DNA from: Epichloe hybrida
Taxonomy: Eukaryota > Ascomycota > Sordariomycetes > Hypocreales > Clavicipitaceae
Assembly (NCBI GenBank): GCA_019022495.1
Contig: JAFEKR010000014.1
Coordinates: 62,001-126,000 of the forward strand
Length of the DNA stretch: 64,000 nt
Direction of reading: 5' to 3'
The position numbers were made by a program, and so were the translations under genes. Of this stretch, positions 13,401-26,011 are shown piece after piece. Numbering within the stretch: position 1 is the first letter of the stretch; each line of letters opens with the position of its first letter. The notes below the pieces were generated by a model, which was not told the origin of the DNA, searched no databases, and worked only from the letters and a program-made list of their open reading frames with translations.

Positions 13401-14995
13401 GACGCGATCGCAATCATAGGGCTCAATCTCCACGACGACACAACCGGCATATAAACGAACGCGATACACCTGCAGCATATGATGATCGTCAAGCGCGCCC
13501 CCTTTCTCTGGAACAGCGCCCAACCAGCCGTGATCCAAGGGATCAGTCGCCTCTTGCAGCCAATTTTAGGGGTGAACGACCCATGGAGAGAGAGGGCGAT
13601 AGACTTGCTCAACCAGACATGCCCCGTGACGCTTCTGGTTTCCAACGGGCAGGAGGACGACATCATGATCCCGACAGCCACAAGCCATATCAGGACCAAA
13701 ACTATGGCCGACTGAACCCTGTCTCCAATCCCAATATCGACATCCCTTCTGGTCCTCGAGGCAGAGGACGTGGCGCAAGCCGGGGGGGGGGCAGCCAGCC
13801 TTCATTACCAGGTCGGCCAGACAATCGATTCGGCGGCGGCGGCGGTGGTGGCGGTGGTGGACCAGAGATACAGAGAGCACCATCGCCCGACAGAGGCGGT
13901 CCTCCAAGTGGCCCTCCAAGTGGCCCTCCAAGTGGCCCTCCAAGTGGCCCTCCAAGTGGCCCTCCGTCAGGCCCTGCTTCTGTTCGTGGCCGGCGTGGCT
14001 ATGACGCAGGGGGTGGACCACAGACGCCATCTGGAACACCTGCGGGCCTGTTATCAGGGCGACCTAGAAGTTTCGGCCCTGGTGGTGAGAAACCCTCGCC
14101 AGCTTCTATGAATTCTACACCCGCTTCTGGGGTGCATCCAGACCGTCTTGCCCAGCTGGCAGGTCCGCCATCTGGCTCTCACAGCGGTCCTCACAGCAAT
14201 CACCGCCATCAAGGCCCAAGTGCTAGCACGCCTGATCGTTCCCTGCATAACCCTCGAGGCGGGCCCGCCCCTGACACGGACACACCTACTGGACCAGCTG
14301 CAGGGGATCGCCCAGGACGCGGGGGTGGCAGGCGACAGCTTGCCGGCATCAATAACACTCTTCAGCAAGCACAGGCGACCATGCCTGAGCCAACACGCAC
14401 CAATGGTTCTCGACACAGCCAGCCCCGTCAAATGTTGGGCAACTCAGATGTTCAAGTTCTCGCGGGCGGCTCCCCAACGCCAACACCAGGTCAAGAACGC
14501 AACGACCCCATGTGGGTATCATCGAACGGCGGCGAAGGCCATCCAAGAAGAGACCATGATCGATCTCGAGGTGACCGTGAGGGACGATCAGATAGGTCCA
14601 GTCGGACATCACAGCGGAGCAGCAGGGAGCGGGATCGTGACGGCAAAGATCACAGTGAGAGTCGAGATCGTCGCTCCATGGGTGGCGCTCCGGAACATAG
14701 CGGTAGCAGAGAGGAACGCGAGTCTCGTCGGCAACTCCGCGATCCAATGGGGCCACCGCTGCAAGTTGGAGGGCGGGAGTTGATGGGTGGACGGGACGGT
14801 CGGCATCGAGGTGACGGTCAGAACATTGGAGGAAATTGGGGTGCCGCGGGAGGAGGCGGTCGAGCGGGCCCTCGAGAGGGAGGAATTCTGTTGAATGACA
14901 GGAGAGATCATCGAGAAGACCGCGGACGCAAGAGAAGAAGCGAAGAAGGAGTTGGCAGCTTGGCCAGCGATCGTGATAAGCGACTTCGGCGATGA
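7497..14995 (+). CDS. THO2: THO complex subunit 2 (THO2)
   Basis: Largest subunit of the nuclear THO/TREX complex, which packages nascent mRNA, couples transcription to export and limits R-loops. Model: 7497-11114, 11174-12325, 12387-12472, 12532-14995; introns 59, 61 and 59 bp; 2439 aa, the usual size for filamentous fungi. The N terminus (about 130 aa) is Gly/Arg/His/Gln-rich and disordered. Residues about 160-1600 form the helical THOC2 body, with family segments such as LLFYNSEMRDKADVLPANLL and the late stretch RIMSEWQTLSSDRSDMSRKA. The last 800 residues are low-complexity RD/RE, RS and Pro/Gly-rich, typical of the RNA-binding tail. All exon joins keep frame, and the 86-nt exon 3 is supported by both junctions. 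Start is the first in-frame ATG. Confidence 0.95.
13901..13972 (+). repeat. 12-bp coding minisatellite in the THO2 tail
   Basis: Five perfect copies of CCTCCAAGTGGC and one diverged copy encode repeated Pro-Pro-Ser-Gly. Just upstream are a (GGC/GGT)n poly-Gly tract and a run of ten G at 13782-13791. All lie within the disordered tail of THO2 and are likely length-variable between strains. Confidence 0.9.
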
Positions 14996-16055
14996 AAAAT
15001 GCCACTTGGAGTGAACGCATTTGGCTTTGCCAAATGAAGAAGGGAGACACAAGAACAAGATGGATGAAGCTTGGGTGAAAAACCAGACGATTCGGGCCGA
15101 CGAGGATCAAGATCAAGATCAGAAAAGATAGGAGACTTTTCGTTGTGCCACGCAACAATTATGTACGAGTTGAAGAGAATTTGTGGAATTACAAAGGCAA
15201 AGACGAGGCGGGAGCGGGAGCGGAAGTGGAAGCAGAAGTGCAGCACATCGAGTCTTCAGCGAGCATGTCATACTTTGCGGCGTTTCCTTGGTCGACAACA
15301 TTTACTATTTTATTTTTTATTACTTGTCTCATCTACGAACACTGGTACCTTGCAGAGAACGACTACAACAGCACAATCAAGGTGCTTGCGTTGCGTCCCA
15401 CGATGCAACGAATGAACGCGAGTGGCTCATCTCAGCTATGTGTTTGGACATGTTCCCCATCATCAGACTGCGGTCCTTTGATGGCCCGAAAAGCAATCAA
15501 GTGATGTCTTTTGTGTACATGCTGTAGCGTTTTGAAATGGTCGGTTGTGCGTAGCGGGTGGATGTACACCAGGTTGATTTAGGTACCCTCAGGGAGGTAG
15601 GATTTTGGGCCTATTTGGTTCTGTGAGCCATGCGAATTCATAATGGGGATTTTGGAGTTCCCCGGGTAATAGTGAATGCGGGCTGCAGAATGCCATGTAT
15701 ATACGAGGCTACCCACTGCAGTCAATTATATGGCTTTGTCATTGTCAGAATCATCCATCAAAGACATATGGCGTTCCATTGCGGAGCGTAGAACGTGGCA
15801 ATCAAAAGTTCATCGTCGATTCAGAGCAAGACGTTCCACCTATCACTTCAACTAATGTCGCTCGTTGGGAATGAGTCTAAATTCAGGTCAACTTCAAAGA
15901 TAGAATCTAAACGCATCTCGTGGTATCATGAAGACGTGCCTCTACTGACGGCAGATTCAAAAAGAAAAAAGAAAAGAAAAACACCTGCTCACAACTCCAG
16001 CTCGAAATAATTCCTGAACAAGGTAACAAACGACATGCTAGCAAAGCAATCTAGT
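14996..16055. other. Intergenic, between convergent THO2 and DUF300 genes
   Basis: The two genes end toward each other, so this kilobase holds both 3' regions. It has an A-rich segment at 15959-15985 and no coding region with recognisable similarity. Nothing else is supported here. Confidence 0.5.
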
Positions 16056-17872
16056 TCACGACTGACGAGGTTCCGGCCCCCACAATGCTTGGCCCATGAC
16101 TATTTGCGCATCTGTCGGTGCTGGTTGCCTGAGGTCCGGTTGAATGTAGGGCTGATTGTGCCCATGCGCCACGCCAACTTCCCGTGGGTCAATGTGTTGT
16201 TGATGCGACACCTGGTATGGTGATTCGTGTAGTGAAGGGTCTCGCAGTGGACGTGGGGGTGGCTGGGAATTCGCATGCGCCTCGGGATTCGGCTGGGCAT
16301 TATCCATCAGTCCAGCTCGCTCTTCATGCCCATGCCTTCCGGTAGGATGATAAGATGGTGGTTGCTGGCCAGAATGGCCATATTCTTGCATTGTCGGTGG
16401 AGACTGAACATGGCGCGATTGTGACGTGGCGGCTTGAGGCCGCAAGCGATCATATGAGCTTCTGACTTCCTTGGAATTCACGAGATCATCCATATCAAGA
16501 TTCTCGCTGCGGTCAAGTCGGTAACTGATGTCCTCCTTACGACGCTTCACTCCACAGAACAGCCATCTCATTCCCCGACCGAACGCCTTGATGAAGTCCC
16601 AGACATTGAGAGCATCACAAATTGCAGAGAGGCCCATAAAGCCGCCGGCTGGTGCTTGTCGCTCATTCTCAACAGATGGACTTGCCTTGTCCGCGTCGGG
16701 GACAGGATAAAAGGTACGGGGTGCTCCCGGAGTGTAGGGGGCGTACGGGAAAGCCCAGAGGTGAAGGATGGCGAACAATGCCATTTCTACACAAAGTAGC
16801 AAGGCTGGGATGCCGACCTTCAAATCGGGATACGCCAGAACCTCATTCGCTTGGACAATCTGGAGAGTCGAGGTGCCAACTGAAATGGCGGAAGCTTGCC
16901 AGAAGGAAAGGAACACGACCAATTTTATCGCAACAATCTTGACGAAGAGTTTGTACTCGGCGAGGGCGTCTTTGAGCTGAACGTAAAACTGAATAAGACA
17001 ATACATGGCAATTGTGACGGCAACAGCGTTGAGCACGATGATCTATCAGAGTCAGCGTGTCCATCCACGACGGTCTGACCTAGGAGGGTTTGATGTGTCA
17101 ACTTACCCAAATGTGCCCAAACACAGGGCTATTGGAGCTCTCGCAGTATCTGTGAAAATACTGCAAGACAACTGCAGATATGGTCATGGCCACGCGAACA
17201 AAGCAATAGTGATAGACTCCAATCCAGATGATATTGAACCAAGTCAAGCCGCTCTTGGGTATCCTCCAAATACCTCTCTGCCCGCCACAGCACTTGGCAA
17301 ACCAATTAATTGGCAGAACCCATTGCTTGATAGGGCGCAGCTCTCGAAAGAAGACCTTCTGGCTATGCAAATCGGGGGCCACATAATGACAAAGGAGTGC
17401 GAAAAAGGAGGCGATGGCGAACGCTTCGTAACAGTCGGAAATTACTTGAAAGTAGATGGCATGCCAATACCACTGAAGTTGTAGATATGACGAAATGGCA
17501 TATACTGGCACCATGAACAGGATGCGGATGATGCTATTGCGAACGTCTTGATTAGCGTGATTCGCCTCACGAATTTCCCCTCACGACTTACTATCGTTGC
17601 TCGCGGGGCTGTGTGTAATTGAGAGCATGCATCCAAATAAGATACAAGCTCATCACTGTGGAAATGAGTGTACATGATGCACCGATGACCCGAGCTAGAT
17701 CATGGAAGTTGAGTGGCCCAATCAGAATCCTTTCAGATCCGGGTGTTACTACAGTGAGGTGATTAGCACCGTGCGAAGAGCAAATGGCTTGCGACAAGAA
17801 GCCAGCGCGCGCAGAGAGCCACGACATACTTCTCAAATCCTCAAGGGTGGAATTGCAAGTCTGATTCAACAT
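16056..17872 (-). CDS. Organic solute transporter Ost-alpha/TMEM184 family (DUF300) membrane protein
   Basis: Multi-pass membrane protein of the DUF300 (Ost-alpha/TMEM184) family; the fungal substrate is not established. Model (minus): 17872-17830, 17748-17592, 17533-17107, 17042-16056; introns 81, 58 and 64 bp; 537 aa. Seven or so hydrophobic helices occupy the first 330 residues. Diagnostic stretches: HALNYTQPREQR then IIRILFMVPVYA across intron 2, SDCYEAFAIASFFALLCHY, GLTWFNIIWIGVYHYCF, KLVVFLSFWQ and YPDLKVGIPALLLCVEM. The C-terminal 200 residues are polar, Pro/Gln/His-rich and probably cytoplasmic. Intron 1 is a multiple of three without a stop, so retention would insert 27 residues near the N terminus; the spliced form fits family spacing better. 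A Tyr codon is rebuilt across intron 2, supporting that junction. Confidence 0.92.
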
Positions 17873-19984
17873 GGTGGTGGTTGGCTAAGCGGTTGTGGCG
17901 TCTTCGGTATGTTTGTTGGCCCGCCAGGGGCGGCGTTCATAGAATAGTTTGCAATCACACGATGTGGCAGTCGTAAGCGGAAACGTATGTCGTCGCTATA
18001 TAAGCTGATGATTGCGAAACAGTTCGCATGCAACGGCCGGAGATGAAAAGAAATTCGAGTTGTTCGCGATTCGGCACGGAGCGCTGGCCACGCATCCAAG
18101 CATACCGCGGCAGCCACGAGACGTCGATGGGATACAGATCGACAAGTTATTTCAACGGACGTTGAGTTATCTTGACGCTTCGTTGCAGTTTCGGGTTGTG
18201 GCGTGGATGTCTTGCGATAGATCAGTTTCCTCTCCAACTGTACGTCCGCGTGAAGAAAATAAGAGATGTGAGGTCGAGGTCGAGGTCGAGGACGAGGCTT
18301 TTTTTTAGACAAAGGTCGATAGGAAGACGGATCGGTTGAAGCACGAAACGCGAGCAATGACCATGAGCCAAGTATGCACAAAACAGGGAATAGGAAATAG
18401 GAAATAGGAAATATGAAGTCTGCAAGTGCGCATTGGAGGGGGGGCACAACGAGCGAACCCAAGGGACCCGGGGGAGGGGGGGGGGGGCTGTGAGCGTCAA
18501 GTTGTATGAATGAAGGAAAGGAAAGGGCGGGAAGGAGCGCTGGAATGCACCTGCCTCAGCACCACTGAGCCTGGAGGGCAGTCGCGTCGGCGGGCCAGTC
18601 AGACATGCAACGTCACTTTTCCCCGTCTTGGCGTCTTGGCAAGTCCCCTACTGCTGCCTCGCCCCGAATTCCCGAATTCCCCAATCCCCCTCCTTTGATT
18701 CTTACGGCCCTAACAAACCCGACACAATATCAGCAGCAAAAAGGTTGAAGGGCCCTGGTTTCAAGCTGCCCACGATGGCTTGGCACAGCCTTCCCACAGC
18801 CTTATACTACCTCTCCATCGACCCGCTCCCTCAGAATATCAGCCAGCGATTCCATTCTGACCGTCTAGTGTGCGTTGCCGTGTTTGCCGTGTTTCACTAG
18901 TCCATCCGAAAGCTGCCATGTGGGCATCGGGCTGTCAGAGAGATGGACGGCATCGGCAATGTGAGTCAGGTCAGCAGTTCGACTCATTGCTTTTCGGGCC
19001 TGGAAGAGAACAATGGGCCAAAGTACGGAGTATGGCTCAAACACCCGTTGCAACCACGTTTCCCCGTCTGCGCTTGCCCGTGCCTTGGCTTCTTTCTCGT
19101 CATCTACATGTAAGCGGCGTCCAAATATAGCTTTGAGTTACGGGCGAAACACAGCCACTCGGCTCCACGATCGCTCATCGCTGATTAATGCTTATTACTC
19201 TATGCGCCTATGCGCCATGTAGTCCTAGATAGACGTTGTAGACGTTTAGCTACTATCCACACTTTTACTAGCTCTGCCTCTACTACATGGAGCGTTTACA
19301 ATCAGAGATAACTCCAAGGTAGTACCACTGGTATTCTAGCAGGTAAATGGTAGATGAGTAAAGTCTAGGTTCGCCAACATATCCTTGGTAGCCAAGACGA
19401 CGTGACCATTCGATCAGACATGATCGTCAACCTGCATCTTTCCACGTCTGATCGTCTGCAGCTGACGCCTGACGCCCGACGCCTGTGGAGTACGTAAACG
19501 CGCAGCAACGGATTTCTGAACGCGCAGTAGCAACTAAACCCAAAATAAATAAGGTCCTTTGCACGTATTTTCACGTAGAAAGGTACCTCTCTGATTTCGC
19601 GTAATCTCGCCAGCGTATGTACTGACCTGACCGCCCATAGACCCACGGGTCGGCGAGTTTTCCAGGAAGCAGATACTCCGTGGATGCCTAAGGCTATCAA
19701 ACTAAGGGGTACTACCTATTGAGGATACTTACAGCCTCGCATGGCAGCCTCAGGCATTAACCTCGCTTTTGACGATGCAGCTTCCCGAGCTTCCTTTTTC
19801 TTGCTAGATTCTGGAATTCATAGATAGCAATTCTATATCATCTTCTCTTTCCATCGCTCTCTGCTACCAAATCACTCCACATTACCCTGCTCCAAATTCG
19901 TTGCTGTCTTGTCGCTTTTCTGTCTCCTTAGCAGCTATCACCTCTAACAAACGTCCGTTCTTGTTTGTCCCTTGCGCTGTTCAT

Positions 19985-20698
19985 AATTGACAGTCGGCCT
20001 GTCACCTAGGATGTGGCCTGCACATCTGGAACCCGAACACCTATATCAGACGATAGCTCTGACCTCAAGCTAGTTGAATTAGACAATAACCTTTATATAC
20101 TTATTATATGTTATGTTCTATATTATAATAAGTGGTAGTAATTACTCTTTAACCTTACGTATCTATAGCGCCTTTACTACTTTACTACCTCATAAAAACT
20201 ACTAACACTAACTAACTTGTTAAGTAATTCACTAAGCTCGTTAAATCTATCCCTTTCACTAGGCCTGATAGCTCCCTGGGGCATCGCTTCCATTGTCAGA
20301 TCCTTCGATCTTTGAAGACCTTCGACCAGACCTTCGATCCGTAAATTTGAAGACCTTTGATCCGTTGATCGAAGGTCAACGAATTGAAGGTCCACGAATC
20401 TGACAACAGGCGCAATGCCTAGGGACTATCAGGCCTAGTGGAAGGGATAGCTTTGACGAGCTTGGTAGGTTAGTCAACGAATTGTCAGTTTCGTCGCTTT
20501 TATTAAGCAGTAAAAGCGCTAGAGGTGTGTAGTAACTAAAGAGCAATTACTACCACTTTTTATGATATAGAATGTAATATATTAATGAGTGTAAAGGTGG
20601 TTTTCTAATTCAGCTAGCTGGAGGTCAGAGCTATCATCCAATATAAGGGCTCAGGTCACGTACAGGCCACATCCCAGGTGACAGGCCAATTGTCAATT
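19985..20698. mobile_element. Foldback element with ~300-bp inverted arms
   Basis: The left arm (19985-20300) and right arm (20399-20698) are inverted copies along their whole length, starting AATTGACA and GGCCTGTCACCT and ending at a shared TCTGACAA/TTGTCAGA. Differences are mainly transitions plus small gaps, as expected after RIP. The 98-bp centre is made of GACCTTCGATC-like units in both orientations. There is no coding capacity. Overall shape fits a non-autonomous foldback/MITE element; no clear target-site duplication was found at the edges. Confidence 0.85.
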
Positions 20699-22683
20699 CT
20701 AGCACGTAACATCTACATTCCCAGGAAAAAAAAGTGCTCCAGCTGAAAGCAAAGGGCAGTCAGTCCAGCATATTGAAAAGCTCTTGCATTTCTCATGATG
20801 CAAACATGCTTGTCAGTCGCCGGCGTCGTGTAAAACAGGTCGAGGATGGACGGAGACGCAAGGCGGTCCTGATGCGCTACCCGGCCCCTTTCCTCGCCGT
20901 TTCTTCTCGTGCCTTGCCTCAAGCAGCACGGCAGAGGCCTCTAGCGTGTAAAGTGTAGTCTCCTCTCTTGTCTTCACGAGGAGGAGTGAGAAAGACCAAG
21001 TTCATTCCGTCTCGTCAAGGCATCCGCGGGTCAAAGGGTTTCCCTCGCCCCTTGGATTCAGCTGCCAAACACGTTATTAGCGCGGCGTCTCAAACATACG
21101 ACAAGTCGTGTACGTAGCAATGCAGTGAGGGACGCAAGGAACAAGATGAGCTTTGAAAGAAAAGAGAAAGGGTCATACGGAAGCTCGAGCATGGGAAAAG
21201 TCTCACACGATATCGTTGGGTCAACCCAACGACTTACTTCTATTTGACTGAGACTCGCAACCTACCTACCCTAAGCGGATGAATTTTCAACATTGAGGAA
21301 ACGCCCGCGGTGGAACTTTTCTGGGGAAAATGCCTTGATTTCGACGGGCAGACGTGACTGGACGACCATCCCATCACGATTCTTGGTTCGTCACATGCCG
21401 GTCTCCATCTAAGACAAAATAGTGCATACCAGCCGGGGAGGGGGTGTGCGACAAAGTTGAGACCCCTTTGTACTTGGACACGTGGATATGGATACTCACT
21501 TGGTCGACCGTACCGAGTACCGAAGGGAGTATATATTGACTTAGTGATTGTGAGGAAAGGGGGCGGGGAAGAGCAACGTGCTCACGTAGAATCAAAATCT
21601 CCAGAGAGGCCCTTTTTTGGCCCCCCTCCCTGTGACGCACATTGTGGCTCTTTCTCAACCCCTTCTGCCATGTCTCACCGGTGTAGAAGCTGGAGACAAC
21701 GACAACGGGCAAGCTGAGCGCGTCTCACTCGGTACATGGTGGTCGTGGCCCTGAACTTGACCTGTCATGTCAGTCGATACTTGACGTTGCTGTACCCCCA
21801 GACGCTAGGGGAGTAAGTGTAAGTCAAGGAGCTGTCTGCCGCCGCTGGGATATTCCGTCCAGGTCGACAAGCCTGTCGGAGTTAATGAAACATGAACCTC
21901 AACGGTCGGGGGAGGGGGCGAACTTGTTCCTCGGGGGGTTTTTTTTTTTCGTCTTGCACGAGTCTGCGCCACTTTCCAGAATGAATCACAGCCACCCTTC
22001 CTTGTTCGCCACTTTTGATCTCCTTCGCACTCATCATTGTAGACGAGGATCCCGGATAACCAGACAAGGGTTCGGCATCTCAGAAAGCAGGCAGTTTGTG
22101 GCTGTCGTGTGCTTCATAGCAGGAGCGAGTGAGAAACTCGCGCTTCGCTTCGCATCGCCTTCCCCCTTCCCTCAGTTCTGTAAAAAAAAAAAAAAGCACC
22201 CAACTCCGGCCCGTCGGACAAGTCCGAAGTGTGTGCTGGAATGCCATCATGAGTCAATAAAACGTATGTGCCAAGTTATCCAGACCAAGAAACTAGGAAT
22301 CCCGAACCTCCTGAAGTGACTCGGGTGTGTGTGAGATGGGCATGATGGATTCGGGCAAAAGACAAAAAAGGTACCGCGACAAACGCCAGATGATTGAGCC
22401 ACAAGCTGCTGTTTCCCACGAAGACGAGAAAAAAAAAACGACGCTTGTTCCATCTTTGTCTTTCGAATTGTTTCAAATCTCCCTCGTCATAGGTGGGGTC
22501 AGCCGTGACAAAACCTCAATGACGGTTCTTCGCGGCCGGCTTGCGTGATGGCTGCTCGCTCGCCTCTGGGCAGATAGATCTTGGTGGGAACTTTTGTCTG
22601 GTTAGGCTGCAATTTTCCTCTGCGGCTTGTTTGTGTGAGAGAAAAAATAGCATGTTGCATTTGTATTCGAAGAGCACAGAGCA

Positions 22684-22706
22684 CACACACACACACACAC
22701 ACACAC
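22684..22706. repeat. CA microsatellite
   Basis: About eleven uninterrupted CA units on the plus strand in the gene-poor spacer. No function suggested. Confidence 0.95.
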
Positions 22707-23240
22707 TGCATGTGCACTACAACGCGGACGGTATCATTTGTCCCAAGAGTTGTCCATTGTTCCCAGCCCCAGCTCCAGCATCCAGCCACGTGGACGGAGC
22801 TAAATCATTTGCATGTGATTGTCAGCTAGCGAACGAGCGAACGAGCGAACCCCAGAATGAACACGTCGGCCGCCGCGAACTTGCTGTTACAACAAGACAG
22901 GATATATTCGCACATGTCAAGTCGTGCAAAGGTCGCTTGGACGTATTGCATCAGAAAATAGCTACTGTGTTTCTAGTGATATACTTGGATGAGGGCGGGG
23001 GAAATCCTTCGAAGATAAATCTAAGATCTGCGGTTATCGTAATTTCGAAGCTTCTTTTTCGGAGCCTGATTCCTTCGTCCCAGCGTGTCTCATCGTTAGT
23101 CCTTGATTATCTGGGGGGGAAAATGATATCACCAGGCCAGTTTGACCAAATGGGAAGGCGATTGTTAAACGCCTTTGCATTGTACTGGGTTTTACTATCC
23201 CAGCCGATGGTAGCATCAAGTTCCTCGGAGGCTTTATTAT

Positions 23241-23290
23241 TGATGCAGCCCCATGCAGCCGCCATGCAGCCGCCATGCAGCCCCCATGCG
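23241..23290. repeat. Short tandem array of an 11-bp CATGCAGCCGC unit
   Basis: Four imperfect copies of CATGCAGCC plus one or two bases sit about 200 bp beyond the stop codon of the enoyl-CoA hydratase gene. The array is GC-rich relative to its surroundings and has no supported coding role. Confidence 0.8.
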
Positions 23291-23487
23291 GCGAATTCAT
23301 CAATGGTAGGCTGCTGGTGTGCAGGTGCAGATGCACATGTGTGGTCGGTGGTCGCCGTTGCCGTCGCCTGCCCCCCCCCCTCCTCCAACAAGAAAAAGCT
23401 GCCGGCCCGTGTCCAGGTCCATCCCATGCCACCACTGCGCTACTAGTCCGTCCATAGGCTGTTTTTCCTTGTTTCTTTGCCGGTGCC

Positions 23488-24914
23488 TCAACGTCCCCGT
23501 TTGGCCAGGAACTCATCCACACCCTTTCGCTTTTCCTCCGTTCCAAAGGTCGTGTAGTATAAGTTGCGTTCGAAGAGATCGTCCCTGCAAAGACTATCGG
23601 CTACAACGCAAAAAGTTAGCATCGGATATTTTGCGTGACAGATTTTCAAGTGAAGCAGCAATGTAGGGCACATTGAAAATCAAGTTTGGGCCGTTAGCGT
23701 CCGTCAGACGTCGATGATCCTTACCTCTACAGACAGCTTCTTTGGCCAACTGAAGGGCCTCAGACCCATGTTCAGTCAGTGCGTTCGCAGTGTCGACTGT
23801 TCGCTGCAGCATGTCACAATCTTCTGTGAGGTCACATACAAGACCCCATGACAATGCCTCCTCGCTCGTAATTGGTCTTCCCGTGAGAATGGTTCGCATA
23901 GCCTGGAAAGCGTTTGAAGAAAGACAGTGAGTTATGTTGAGCTTCTCCTTTTGATGGGTCGGGTACAGGCGACGTCACCCCCGCTTTCTTGGTCGGGGAA
24001 TTATTAGACCAATTTTGGTAGAATGCGACTTACTCGAAACTTGCCTACGGCAGCAGTAAGCCTTTGCGTACCACCTGCCCCAGGAATAAGACCTCGTTTG
24101 GTTTCTGGCAGAGCGAAGTATGCTGATTTCGAGGCCATGATGAGATCACACTAGTTATCCATGGTACCGCGCATTAGCCACGTGGTTGCAGCTCACTCGG
24201 CAACTCACTCGGCAGCACACTCGCGCGCGCGCGCAATATCAAAGGAAAAACAAGACCACGGTTAGCCGACAAGGCAACGATGTGAACAGACCAAGGGGTG
24301 ATTGCTTGAATCCTTACCATCAAAGCCACTTCGAATCCGCCCCCAAGCTAGTAAATGCAAAATGGGTTGTAAGTCAAGAGAGACTTTCGAAGAAGTTGGC
24401 TGCGCCGTTGAGGAAGCTGGTACCGTTCACTCACCGCTGGTCCGTTGACGGCTGCAAGAAGAGGCTTGCGTACAGCGGACATTCCGAGGCACAAGTCCTC
24501 GAGGTAACGACATGTCCGGGCTCCAGCGGCATCGAGGTCCGCAATGTCTTTCAGATCGGCACCAGCTACAGTTGACGACAGTTGACAATTTAGAAACTGA
24601 CAAGACGTATTTTGTTGAATAAATCAAGGCGCCAATGGATCAAAGTGGAAAAGAATTGAGCGACTCTCGCAAGTGCCTGGAGATGGGGTGGCTGATGAGA
24701 GCAGACAATAATGTGCCTCACCTGAAAAAAAGGTGCCATTGCCGGTTATGACAATAGCCTTGACTGCCGAGTCAGTTGAAGCTATCTTCAGCTCCTGCAA
24801 AAGATCCCCGATGAGCCCTTGGGACATGGCATTTCGCTTTTCTGGTCGGTTTAATGTGATGACCCGGACCCCCTCCGTCGGCGATGTGACTTGAACGAGA
24901 CTCGATGCAGACAT
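23488..24914 (-). CDS. Enoyl-CoA hydratase/isomerase family protein (AUH-like)
   Basis: Crotonase-fold enzyme, likely hydrating 2-enoyl-CoA or 3-methylglutaconyl-CoA in fatty acid or leucine breakdown. Model (minus): 24914-24722, 24565-24435, 24347-24318, 24150-24034, 23902-23725, 23600-23488; five introns of 87-167 bp; 253 aa, normal for the family. Oxyanion-hole segments [10 protein letters not shown] (Ala65) and GPALGGGF are present. The two catalytic acids appear as Glu114 in [11 protein letters not shown] and Glu134 in [18 protein letters not shown], 20 residues apart as in rat mitochondrial enoyl-CoA hydratase. Exon 3 is only 30 nt. Intron 3 carries a CG dinucleotide run. No strong mitochondrial presequence and no C-terminal peroxisomal tripeptide were seen, so location is open. 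Substrate choice within the family is uncertain. Confidence 0.92.
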
Positions 24915-25964
24915 CTCGACAATATTTGTTTGATATTGGTAGAACAAGAAGCTTGAGTTTTTTTTGGCAAACGTGCAGTCGACGTTCTTGTGGCTTGAGT
25001 TTTTGAAGGAGATAGGTTCAGCACAGTCGAGGGACGAACGGAGGACGGCGATGATGACGGCAGTGGGCCAGCGGACGGGGGGAGTGAGAAGAGAGAATCT
25101 GTGATCTGTCTCGCAGGGCTTTGGCCTGAGCTCGACTGCTTCGACTTGACGGGAAAAAAAGCAAAGTTGCAGATAAACAAGGCTGACGTTGAGTGAAGCC
25201 TCACACCAGAAAATAGCTGATGAACGGCGGGCGGGAAAAACGGGGCTCTGTACGTGCGTACGGATTAGACGGCTAGAAATCGTGAGGGTAACAATGAGGG
25301 TGACGGTGACAGGTGCTCGCAGGAGGCTGACGTGGATGACGTGGATGCGGATGCAGAGTGCTGGACTTCATGATGGGTGTTTGCAGTGCAAAAAGCGGAG
25401 GCGTTAAGCCAATGCAGTAGAGGAAGCGAATTTATTGGAAACTAAGGCCAATTGCGATGAGACCTGCTCAAGCGCTGGGGGGGAAATAGACATTGATTGA
25501 CGTGCGGTCAGTATAGTCAGGCAATGATTAGATGATGGCAGGCATTCTCAGACGATGCCAGACCTAACAGAAACAGACAGAAATAACGTGTCCATGTTGA
25601 TTGTTGACGGGACGGAAAGGCGAAGGGGGGGGGGGGGGGTCTGGCTGGGTCTGGTTGGTGCAAATGACTGCAAATGACTGTGATTTGTCTTATTATTATT
25701 GGGCGGCGAATCGAACTGAAACGAGAACAGAAGGAGCTGAGATCTGATCGCTCCTCCTACCTCTCGTCTCGTCTCGTCTCCGCTTGACAAGTACCTCGTG
25801 CAACAATACAATCTCGACACTAAAAGTGAGCACCCTCGTCTCGTCCTCACACATCGGCTGGCGCGCACGATGCCATCGACGTCTGCGGGCAGTCACAGAC
25901 ACGCGGGGATGAGCATGTAGCTGAGCACACGGCATGCCGCGCCACGAGTGCATCATGTCTTTGA

Positions 25965-26011
25965 ACTCGCCCCGACTCGCCCCGACTCGACTCGACTCGA
26001 CTCGACTCGAC
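25965..26011. repeat. CTCGA pentanucleotide microsatellite
   Basis: Two CTCGCCCCGA units run into about six CTCGA units. Pure simple repeat; no role suggested. Confidence 0.9.

Larger units (their letters stand above)
17873..23487. other. Gene-poor spacer, about 5.6 kb
   Basis: Lies between the start of the DUF300 gene and the stop of the enoyl-CoA hydratase. Short reading frames occur on both strands, but none shows family similarity, codon pattern or splice structure. Contents seen: GAGGTC hexamers near 18270-18297, an AGGAAAT heptamer array near 18387-18413, a G12-13 run near 18476-18488, AT-enriched DNA from 19.2 to 20.6 kb, the foldback element at 19985-20698, a CA repeat and a short GCAGCC array. 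A lineage-specific or non-coding transcript cannot be excluded. Confidence 0.5.

Noticed and set aside
22541..23446. 301-codon open frame on the plus strand spanning a CA microsatellite and a GCAGCC array
   Set aside because: Composition is driven by simple repeats (runs of His-Thr, Ala-Met-Gln-Pro); no domain pattern is visible.
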